A DNA stretch of 10,048 nucleotides, taken from NCBI GenBank assembly GCA_030609765.1, contig JAUWTE010000075.1:1-10048 (forward strand), written 5' to 3'. Source of the DNA: Acidobacteriota bacterium (GTDB taxonomy: Bacteria > Acidobacteriota > UBA890). The notes beneath the pieces were generated by a model, which worked only from the letters and a program-made list of their open reading frames with translations, had not been told where the DNA came from and searched no databases. The translations under genes and the position numbers were made by a program. Every line of letters begins with the position of its first letter. Positions within the stretch are counted from its first letter, which is position 1. Shown here piece after piece: positions 1-6,624 of this stretch.

Positions 1-1
1 C

Positions 2-1303
2 GGCGCACAGACGGTCGCATCCCAGGAACCGCGCGTGCTCGATGCCAGGGCTCGTTGGGAAACGCTGAACCTGATCCGGCAAGAGAAGTTCGACCTGATC
101 TTGCCGGGGGCAATGCGCGACAACGACATCGACATGTGGATCCACTCGATCCGCATGGGTAATCCCGATCCGCTGGAGTTGGATCTCAGCGCGGAGTTCG
201 GGACTTTCGTATTCACCGACCGTGGCGGCGACCGCATCGAGCGTATCGTGCTGAGTCCGTTCCACTTGGATGACCGGTCGGTGTACGACATGGTCGGATC
301 CCTCGATGACCTCAGAGCGCTGGTCGATGAGCGTGACCCACAACGCATCGCGATCAACAGCTCGGAGTGGATCGGTGTTGCCGACGGCATGTCGCACACC
401 GACTACCTGAAGCTCGTCGAGACGCTCGGGCCGGTTTACGCCGAGAGGCTGGTTTCGGCCGACCAGCTCATCACCGATTTTCGCGTGCGGCGCGTCAATA
501 GCGAGATCACAGCCTTTGCCACCGCCGGCGAGATGACCCGACGGCTGTTCGAGACGGCGCTGTCGAACGAGATCATCGTACCTGGCGTCACCACACCTCG
601 CGATGTCGGCTGGTGGGTGCAGGAGCGTCTTCTCGAGATGGGCGTGCGGCCCTCGTTTGGCATCAGCACGCCAGGCATTTCACGCACAGCGGAGGGCGGC
701 AGGGGGCGGCGACGCGGTCGCGACGAGGCCATCCGGCGTGGCGACTTTCTCTCCTACGACATGGGGATCCGCTACCTGAACTTCGGCACCGACTTCAAGC
801 GTCACGCGTACGTGTTGCGCGAGGGGGAGACTGCCCCGCCCGCCGACATCCAGCACGCCTGGGACAGGGGTTACCAGGCCCGCCAGATCATCAAGGACAA
901 CATCAAGGTCGGCCGCACTGCCGGTGAGACGCTGGCACATCTTGCTGAGGCATTGGAGGCGGAGGGCTTCGTCTATACACCGTTCGTGGATGACGGGCGT
1001 GACCGCGACATCATCAATGCGCTGGGCGACGATCCCCGCAGCGGCATCTCGATTGACTGTCACACCGTTGGCAACACGGGCAATAGCGAGGCCGCGGTGG
1101 GACCGTCGATGGCCCCGTTCCGTCCCGACCGCGCCCACGTGGTGATCCAGCACAACAACCTGTTCGCGTTCGAGTTTGTCGTCCATACGGCAATGGACGA
1201 TGGCACCCGCATGTCGATCAACTTCGAGGACAACGCCCTCGTGACGATCAACGGGGTCGAGTGGATCTACCCCCCGAATTCGCGCATCCTGATAATCCAC
1301 TAA
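2..1303 (+). CDS. M24-family metallopeptidase (Xaa-Pro aminopeptidase-like), 5' partial
   Basis: Probable dinuclear-metal peptidase of the creatinase/aminopeptidase P fold, likely cleaving peptides with proline at position 2; the substrate is not provable from sequence. Numbering from a GTG at 35, all five M24 metal ligands are present: D242 in YDMG, D253 in GTDF (the family's 11-residue spacing), H343 in CHTVG, E380 in FAFEF and E398 in NFEDN. Residues 1-150 form a creatinase-type N-terminal domain and about 155-422 the pita-bread catalytic domain. The GTG at 35 has an AGGAA 6 nt upstream and could be the start. However, the frame stays open to base 2 and reads GAQTVASQEPR, which resembles the region just after a signal peptide in exported relatives, so I infer that the true start and signal peptide lie left of the window. 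A 73-bp gap separates it from the DUF885 gene on the same strand, possibly co-transcribed. Family confidence is high; specificity is unknown. Confidence 0.88.
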   Translation, partial: GAQTVASQEPRVLDARARWETLNLIRQEKFDLILPGAMRDNDIDMWIHSIRMGNPDPLELDLSAEFGTFVFTDRGGDRIERIVLSPFHLDDRSVYDMVGSLDDLRALVDERDPQRIAINSSEWIGVADGMSHTDYLKLVETLGPVYAERLVSADQLITDFRVRRVNSEITAFATAGEMTRRLFETALSNEIIVPGVTTPRDVGWWVQERLLEMGVRPSFGISTPGISRTAEGGRGRRRGRDEAIRRGDFLSYDMGIRYLNFGTDFKRHAYVLREGETAPPADIQHAWDRGYQARQIIKDNIKVGRTAGETLAHLAEALEAEGFVYTPFVDDGRDRDIINALGDDPRSGISIDCHTVGNTGNSEAAVGPSMAPFRPDRAHVVIQHNNLFAFEFVVHTAMDDGTRMSINFEDNALVTINGVEWIYPPNSRILIIH

Positions 1304-1362
1304 GGTATTCGAAAAGCCGGACAATTCCCCGAGACCGCTAGCCTGGCGCCCCATGATTCTGC

Positions 1363-1369
1363 GAAGGAG
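1363..1369 (+). promoter_or_regulatory. Ribosome binding site deciding the DUF885 start
   Basis: GAAGGAG lies 7 nt before the ATG at 1377. An in-frame ATG at 1353 has no comparable purine tract before it and would add eight residues (MILRRSQP) ahead of the lipoprotein signal. The site therefore favours 1377 as the start. Confidence 0.7.
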
Positions 1370-1376
1370 CCAACCG

Positions 1377-3104
1377 ATGATCGCCGCCGCGCGCCCGCGT
1401 ACGAGCTCTCTCTTCTTTATGTCCCTTTTCATCATCGTGAGCGGCGGCTGCTCTGCGTCGACGCCACAGGTCGATCCGAGCACTCATCTCGACGCCCTGG
1501 TCGATGAATACCTCGAGATCCGCGGCCGGCGCAGCAGCGACTGGAGCACGGAGGCTCTGAGCGAGAACGGTGCGCCCGATTTCTCGCCCGAGCGGTTCGC
1601 GGCGCGCATCCAGCCACAGCGCGATCTGCTGGCGCGGCTGCAGGCGGTCGATTCCGAGGGGCTGTCGCTGCCCGAGCAGACCGACCGTCGCGTGATGATC
1701 GCCCTGCTCGAATCCGACATCTACAACAGCGAGCGGCGACGGGCGTGGGAGACTCAGCCACTGCTGTACGTTCCCGTGCGCCAGGTCTCGGGGCTGTTCG
1801 CGGCCGGCATGAGCGGGGGGCTGGAGGCCGAGGGTCAGGCTGCGGCAGACCAGGTCGACCAGGAGCGGGCAACGGTCCTGCTGGGCGCTGTCCCGGCGGC
1901 GTTGGAGCAGGGGCGGGCGAACCTAGGCCGCCCGCCCGAGCGCACGACCCGCGAGGCGATCTACCAGGCCGAGGCGACCGTCGATGTACTGCGCAACGGG
2001 CTCCCGACGCTCCCCGCACTCTCGGACGAGGCGGCTGCACCAGGCGCCGAGGCCCTCGCCGCGCTCGAGTCGTCCTTGGAATTCATCGAGACCGACCTGC
2101 TGCCCCGTTCCGACGGGAGCTGGGCGATCGGCAGGGAACACTACGACTACACCCTGAAGCATCGTTGGCTGATGGATGAAGACGCCGACGACATCATCGC
2201 CATCGGCCGAGAGGTATTCGAGAGCACGGTGGCCGAAGCGCAGGAGGTGGCCGAGCGCATCTCGCCTGGCAAGCACTGGGTCGAGGTGTACGAGGAGCTA
2301 AAGAAGGATCACCCCACGGCTGAGGGGCTGAAGCAGGCCTACCAGGAGCAGATGGATGCGGCCAAGGCGTTCGTCATCGAGCACAAAATCTTGACCTTGC
2401 CGGCCGGTGAAGAGGTCATCACCGTCGACACCCCGCCGGCGCAGCGCCGCTCCTCACCCTTCGGCACGTTCGACAGCGTCGGTCCGGAGGACGACGATCT
2501 GCAGGGGCGGCTGGTTCTGACCCCGATCGAGGAAGGCTTGACGCCGGAGCAACACGAGGCGCGGCTATCCGCCCACCACACGGCCTGGGTTCCGATCATC
2601 GCGGTGCACGAAGCCTACCCAGGGCATCATTCGCACGCGCTCAAGATGTACGAGAACCCACGCAAGCTGCGCCACTACGTGAACGAAGCGATCTTCTCCG
2701 AGGGTTGGGGCCTGTTCACTGAGCAGCTCATGTACGAAGAAGGATTTCTGCAAGGTGATGACGTGAAGCTGACCCAGCTTCGCAACCGTCTCTGGCGGGC
2801 GGCGCGAGTCATCCTCGATGCCAGCCTCCACACCGGGCAGATGACCTTCGACGAGGCCGTCGACTTCATGGTCGAAGAGATCCGCTTCGATCGCATGGCG
2901 GCCGAGCTCGAGGTCGGCATGTACACAGAGCGGCCGACCTACTTTCTCGGCTACCTGATCGGCATGGTCAAGATCGAGCAGATGCGTGAGGAGTGGATTG
3001 CCAAGTACGGCGCGCCCGAAGAGCCCCGCGAGCTGTACGACGCCCTCCTTACCATCGGCGCCCTGCCGCCGATGCTCGTTCGCGCCGAGTTGCTGGCCAG
3101 GTAG
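1377..3104 (+). CDS. DUF885-family lipoprotein, putative metallopeptidase
   Basis: A 575-residue protein of the DUF885 family, which is related to zinc metallopeptidases; its biochemical activity is poorly characterised. Residues 1-24 form a signal peptide: R6 and R8, then a hydrophobic stretch LFFMSLFIIV, then SGG before C25. This suggests a lipid-anchored protein facing the periplasm, although serine at -3 of the lipobox is atypical. The family signature is clear: HEAYPGHH at 411-418 (HExxxxH; H411, E412, H417) followed by EGWGLFTEQ from E442, a likely third metal ligand. Downstream, the segment from RFDRMAAELEVGMY through YFLGYLIGMVKIEQM is typical of the DUF885 C-terminus. The start at 1377 rests on a GAAGGAG site at 7-nt spacing. 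The gene follows the M24 peptidase by 73 bp, so the two may work together in breaking down peptides in the envelope (inference). The gene ends 93 bp from the convergent GH127 gene; I see no clear terminator hairpin in that gap. Confidence 0.88.
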   Translation: MIAAARPRTSSLFFMSLFIIVSGGCSASTPQVDPSTHLDALVDEYLEIRGRRSSDWSTEALSENGAPDFSPERFAARIQPQRDLLARLQAVDSEGLSLPEQTDRRVMIALLESDIYNSERRRAWETQPLLYVPVRQVSGLFAAGMSGGLEAEGQAAADQVDQERATVLLGAVPAALEQGRANLGRPPERTTREAIYQAEATVDVLRNGLPTLPALSDEAAAPGAEALAALESSLEFIETDLLPRSDGSWAIGREHYDYTLKHRWLMDEDADDIIAIGREVFESTVAEAQEVAERISPGKHWVEVYEELKKDHPTAEGLKQAYQEQMDAAKAFVIEHKILTLPAGEEVITVDTPPAQRRSSPFGTFDSVGPEDDDLQGRLVLTPIEEGLTPEQHEARLSAHHTAWVPIIAVHEAYPGHHSHALKMYENPRKLRHYVNEAIFSEGWGLFTEQLMYEEGFLQGDDVKLTQLRNRLWRAARVILDASLHTGQMTFDEAVDFMVEEIRFDRMAAELEVGMYTERPTYFLGYLIGMVKIEQMREEWIAKYGAPEEPRELYDALLTIGALPPMLVRAELLAR

Positions 3105-3197
3105 TCCGCAGCGCCTCGCCGGCCCTACGCGCCGCGCCTCGACCCCATCGAGTGGATGAATGCGGTTTAGCCTGGGTGAGTCGCTCGTGGCCGGACG

Positions 3198-5231
3198 TCA
3201 TTCCTTCAGGCGTGGGAACTCAGTGACGCGGATATTGGTGCAGCCGTAGGGGATCAGCGTCAGCCTCTCCAGCGGCTCCTCGGAGGTCTGCGGGGCAACC
3301 AACACCTCATCCGCCCAGCCGTGTCGCAGCTCCCAGCGTGGCAGCTTGCGGCCGCGCACGTGGGCTTGCATACCAGCGCCCTCGGGTGAGAACGGCATCT
3401 CACCAACCGGGTTCTCCTCGAACTCGAGCCCCGCGGCCGGGTCCTTCGGGTCGAGCAGAAGAGCGTAGTTCCAGGCCGACGCCGGCCGCACCTCGAAGTC
3501 GCCGTGCGGCAGCTCCCGGTGTGGCTCCTCGGCGTTCACGCGTGTCCACTCCTCCTCTGGTGAGAGGCTGTAGACCAGCGGACCGCGCTCGATGGCATAG
3601 GCCTGGTTGTAGCGATTCGTGACCTTCGGTCGCATGGGGAAATGAAGGGTGACAGAGGTGCCGCCGCTCCCGCCGCGCCATTCTCTTTCGAGGCGGTGAA
3701 AGCCGCCGGAATCCATGGGTTCTGCTGAGCCTCCGTCCACGGTAACCGTGGCGCCCTCGGTCCAGGCAGGCACGCGCAACAGGAGGGGGAAACGAGCCGG
3801 TCGATCCGGGCTCACCGTGATCGTCAGCGTCTCGCGGAATGGGTATTCGGTGTCCATTGCCACGATCACCGGCGTGTCGCCGGAGTTGAAGTGCGCCACG
3901 CTGGGAGCATAGGCAACGGCGGCAATCCCGTCGTTGGTCGTCTTCATCCACAGATGGGCGGCAAATTTGGGCCAGCCCTGATGCATGTTCGACGTGCAGC
4001 AGCCGTAGTTGGGCTCGAGGCCGTAGATGTTGGACTCGGGACCGTTGGTGCTCCACATGTGATCGGGGTTGATGGTGCACTGCACCTGGTTGGCCTGCTG
4101 GTCGTACTGATGCGCCCACATGTCGGGAGAGAAGGTGGCAGGCAGGGCGTTGTAGGCGACCCGCTCGAGGCGATCACCGAAGGCAGCGTCACCAAACACG
4201 GAAAGGACGATCTCCAACGAGTACATGAGCTCGACCACGGAGCAGAGCTCGGTTCCCTGCACGGGGTTTTTGCCCGACAAGCACTCGTCACCGGTGAACA
4301 TGCCGTTGACCTGGCCGTGGTAGCGGTCGAGAAAGGCCAGCATCCTCGCCGGAAACTCGCGATCGTCGGGCTGCTGATCGAGGCGCCAGGAAAGGGCTGC
4401 CGCCTTGGGCGCCATTCCGGTGTTCACCACGTGCTTGTCCCAGGTCCACAGCCCCCGGCGGGGGGTCGGGAAAGCCATCTCATCATCGGCGTAGAGAGCC
4501 TTGTAGTCGGTGCCTTGCTCCCGCAGCAGGCGGGCGAGATCGAGCAGCCAGGCATCGCCGGTGATTCCGTAGACGTGAAAGGCAGGAACGAGCCCCTCGA
4601 ACCAGCGGTACTTGCCCCAGTTGAACAGTGGCTGCTGCTCCAAGCCCGGTCCGAGCGCTCGGAGACTGGCCACCAGAGAGTCGAAGACGTGCTCGTCGCC
4701 GGTCGCATCGTGATACTGGGCGAGCATCTTCTGAACCAGCAAGATCGCCCACATGTCGTAGGGCTGTTCGCTGGCCTCGCTTGCTCCGACCGGAACGGGC
4801 TCGAACCAGCCGTCGGGGCGTTGCCTCTCGATGATCTGTCCGACGTACCCGCTGACCTTTTCCTTCAGGGCGGCATCGTCGAGAGTCCATGCGAGGGGAA
4901 TCACACCGTCGAGCCAGTAGGGAGCCCTCTCCCAGCCCTCGGCGTCGCCGCCGAACCATTTGCTCTGACCCACATCGGGCCAGAACTCGTCGAGGTGGCC
5001 GCTGAGACCGTTGGCCTGGATGCGAAGCTGGCGAGCGAGCCAGCCACGGGGCTGGATGGCGCCGAGGGGCAGCGGGCGAAAGACTGGATCGGCAAGGCCA
5101 GGAAACGAAGAGGCCCGCGAGCTAGCCGGCCCTTCGCCGGCCGCGCCCGCGGCTGGAACTCCCGCAGCCGCCAGTACCGAGGCTCCCGCGGCGGCTCGGG
5201 CAATGAACTCACGCCTGTCGAGTGGCTTCAT
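3198..5231 (-). CDS. Tat-exported GH127 (DUF1680) beta-L-arabinofuranosidase-type glycoside hydrolase
   Basis: A 677-residue enzyme expected to release L-arabinofuranose or a related sugar from plant glycans in the periplasm. Residues 1-37 are a Tat signal: LDRREFIA with the twin arginine, then an Ala-rich hydrophobic stretch. The catalytic (alpha/alpha)6 domain spans roughly 55-430, followed by beta-sandwich domains with the family's RGPLVYSL motif near 545. The known GH127 active site uses a Zn bound by one Glu and three Cys, one Cys being the nucleophile. Candidates here are E328 and C330 (GTELCSVVE) and C411-C412 (NYGCCTS), with E316 (TGDEC) as the acid/base. The E316-E328 gap is 12 residues, against 16 as I recall for the bifidobacterial enzyme, which suggests a different subgroup. 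The start is set by the Tat motif and by AGGGAGGA (5236-5243) just upstream. An in-frame extension to 5348 runs into the upstream gene and looks non-coding. The gene lies 52 bp after the UroD-like gene, so an operon is likely. The exact substrate is uncertain. Confidence 0.9.
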   Translation of the reverse strand: MKPLDRREFIARAAAGASVLAAAGVPAAGAAGEGPASSRASSFPGLADPVFRPLPLGAIQPRGWLARQLRIQANGLSGHLDEFWPDVGQSKWFGGDAEGWERAPYWLDGVIPLAWTLDDAALKEKVSGYVGQIIERQRPDGWFEPVPVGASEASEQPYDMWAILLVQKMLAQYHDATGDEHVFDSLVASLRALGPGLEQQPLFNWGKYRWFEGLVPAFHVYGITGDAWLLDLARLLREQGTDYKALYADDEMAFPTPRRGLWTWDKHVVNTGMAPKAAALSWRLDQQPDDREFPARMLAFLDRYHGQVNGMFTGDECLSGKNPVQGTELCSVVELMYSLEIVLSVFGDAAFGDRLERVAYNALPATFSPDMWAHQYDQQANQVQCTINPDHMWSTNGPESNIYGLEPNYGCCTSNMHQGWPKFAAHLWMKTTNDGIAAVAYAPSVAHFNSGDTPVIVAMDTEYPFRETLTITVSPDRPARFPLLLRVPAWTEGATVTVDGGSAEPMDSGGFHRLEREWRGGSGGTSVTLHFPMRPKVTNRYNQAYAIERGPLVYSLSPEEEWTRVNAEEPHRELPHGDFEVRPASAWNYALLLDPKDPAAGLEFEENPVGEMPFSPEGAGMQAHVRGRKLPRWELRHGWADEVLVAPQTSEEPLERLTLIPYGCTNIRVTEFPRLKE

Positions 5232-5235
5232 TTCA

Positions 5236-5243
5236 TCCTCCCT
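5236..5243 (-). promoter_or_regulatory. Strong ribosome binding site of the GH127 gene
   Basis: Read on the minus strand, AGGGAGGA ends 4 nt before the ATG at 5231 (GGAGG core 5 nt away). It fixes the start at the Tat signal peptide and rules out the longer open frame reaching 5348. Confidence 0.75.
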
Positions 5244-5283
5244 TGATCGTGAGGTACTTCCGCGGCCCCGCGCAGTCGGCATT

Positions 5284-6387
5284 CTAGTCCTCGACCGGCA
5301 GGCTCCGGGCCGTGTCATAAAGGGCCAGGATGTTCTCCAGCGGAGCATCCGGCTGAATCGTGTTCGACGGCGAGAGTATCAACCCGCCGCCCTTGGCGAT
5401 GACCGAGACGCGGTGACGGACCTCGTCGGCAACGTCGTCAACCGAGCCGAACGGCAGGGTCTTCTGCAGGGAGATGGTGCCGTGCAGGCACGCCCGGTCG
5501 CCGTAGCGGCTCTTGATCTCCTCTACGTCCATGCTCTCGGGCTGGATGGGGTTGATGATGTCGAAGCCGATCTCGATCAGGTCCTCGCAGATCGCCTCCA
5601 TGTTGCCGTCGCTGTGGAACATGAAGTAGACATCGCGCTCCCGTCGCACCTCTTCGATCCAGGTCTTCAGCCTTGGTTTGAAGTACTGCCGCCACATTGC
5701 AGGGGAGATCATCATCGTGTTTTGCATGGCGATGTCGCCCATGATGACGATCATGTCGATGCCGCACTTCAGGAGCTGCTTGGACTGCTCGATGCGATGC
5801 TCCAGGAACCGGTCGGCCAAGGTCTCCACGATCTGCGGCTCCGAGCCCAGATCCATCATGTATTGTTCGAAGCCCCGCAGCTCCCAACACGATTTGAAGA
5901 GATTCCAGAGCTCGGCGACGGTGAAGTACTCATCGCCCCACTTGGCGACGTCGGCGGTGACGGGCTCGTAGCGTTCCGGCAGCGTCGGGTCCGGGAGCTC
6001 GTAAGCGTTGATCTCTTCAATCCCGGCCTTGGCCAGCGGATGATGCGAGTAGTGCCAATACATGCCGGCATCGTTGGGGACGCGGCAGATTCCGTACTCG
6101 TCTTCGAGCCAGCCGTTGTCCATCTGGATCACCAGGTTGTTCCGCCCGACCCCGATTTCGGGGATCTGCCACGGTGAGGGGACGGCCTTCTCGGCGAATG
6201 AAAAGCTCGGCTCCATCATCGAATAGCGGATATCGAGACCGAGCTCGTCCATGATGGCGTCGGCATCTTTCGTGCCGAAATGAACTTCCAGCATCGACCA
6301 GACGTCCTGTCTAAAGTAGCCGTCGAGGGGCACGCGGTCGGTGAGTTGGTGGTTGATGGCGGCAATGACGCGCTCTTTGGAGGTCAT
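5284..6387 (-). CDS. Uroporphyrinogen decarboxylase-like (UroD/MtaA superfamily) protein
   Basis: A 367-residue TIM-barrel protein of the UroD superfamily, which includes HemE and the MtaA/CmuA corrinoid methyltransferases; cytoplasmic, with no signal peptide. Recognisable segments are TSKERVIAAINHQLTDRVPLD at the N-terminus, HSDGN at 258-262, NPIQPE at 279-284, HG at 302-303 and a C-terminal GGGLILSPSNTI followed by ENILALY. It is unlikely to be HemE, because the N-terminal arginine pair (RQAGR-type motif) is absent: the matching region reads YFRQDVW. It also lacks the H-x-C zinc motif of MtaA-type enzymes, since the equivalent site is H258-S-D260-G. Function is therefore unassigned; a methyl-transfer or decarboxylase-like role is only a family-level guess. 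The start at 6387 is supported by AGAAGG 5 nt upstream; the open frame continues to 6540 but that stretch looks non-coding. The gene precedes GH127 by 52 bp on the same strand, suggesting an operon linked to glycan use. Confidence 0.85.
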   Translation of the reverse strand: MTSKERVIAAINHQLTDRVPLDGYFRQDVWSMLEVHFGTKDADAIMDELGLDIRYSMMEPSFSFAEKAVPSPWQIPEIGVGRNNLVIQMDNGWLEDEYGICRVPNDAGMYWHYSHHPLAKAGIEEINAYELPDPTLPERYEPVTADVAKWGDEYFTVAELWNLFKSCWELRGFEQYMMDLGSEPQIVETLADRFLEHRIEQSKQLLKCGIDMIVIMGDIAMQNTMMISPAMWRQYFKPRLKTWIEEVRRERDVYFMFHSDGNMEAICEDLIEIGFDIINPIQPESMDVEEIKSRYGDRACLHGTISLQKTLPFGSVDDVADEVRHRVSVIAKGGGLILSPSNTIQPDAPLENILALYDTARSLPVED

Positions 6388-6624
6388 GAATGCCTTCTCG
6401 CCTTCTGTCGGCCCCAGATGGGTCGTCCGCGGTCCCTGACACGGGCTGCGATATGCTGGACTCCATTCGGAGAAACCATTTCGGTGCCATTCGCGTTCTA
6501 TAGGGTAACGCCGCAACGGGATGATCGCTTGGCATTGCACCCGCGCGGCCGCGATCCGTTGGGATATCCAGGCTGAAATGTACCTCGCGCCAAGGACAGA
6601 ACGAGCAACCTAGGTTGGCAGGTC
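6388..6624. other. Divergent intergenic region between the UroD-like/GH127 pair and the ADOP gene
   Basis: This 237-bp stretch should hold the promoters of both transcription units. I checked both strands for -35/-10 pairs and found none good enough to call. It contains three imperfect direct repeats of CCATTYCGG type (6463-6495, see findings) and the 8-bp palindrome GGATATCC around 6562-6569. The open frames crossing it show no recognisable protein. Confidence 0.5.

Noticed and set aside
680..1483. 267-codon minus-strand open frame opposite the M24 gene
   Set aside because: It is antisense to conserved metal-ligand regions of the M24 peptidase and shows no recognisable protein.
1432..2040. 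Pro/Arg-rich minus-strand frame of 202 codons opposite the DUF885 gene
   Set aside because: The composition (runs of Pro, Arg, Ala) is the usual product of reading GC-rich coding DNA in the wrong frame.
3105..3197. Bidirectional terminator between the convergent DUF885 and GH127 genes
   Set aside because: The only hairpin seen is a 5-bp CTCGA/TCGAG stem with a 5-nt loop and no T-run on either strand, too weak to call.
3891..5246. 451-codon plus-strand open frame opposite the GH127 gene
   Set aside because: It is a shadow of high-GC codon use in the GH127 gene. The translation shows no domain, and the minus-strand frame has a full Tat signal, catalytic residues and a ribosome binding site.
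5011..6177. 388-codon plus-strand open frame spanning the GH127/UroD-like junction
   Set aside because: It lies antisense to two well-supported genes, is low in recognisable motifs and has no credible start region.
6388..6540. N-terminal extension of the UroD-like protein to an ATG at 6540
   Set aside because: The extra 51 residues have no family similarity, while the ATG at 6387 has a good ribosome binding site and begins with the standard TSKERVxAAI family start.
6530..6560. Sigma-54-like TGGCA...TTGC element upstream of ADOP
   Set aside because: TGGCATTGCAC has the parts too close together; the -24/-12 spacing does not fit the consensus.
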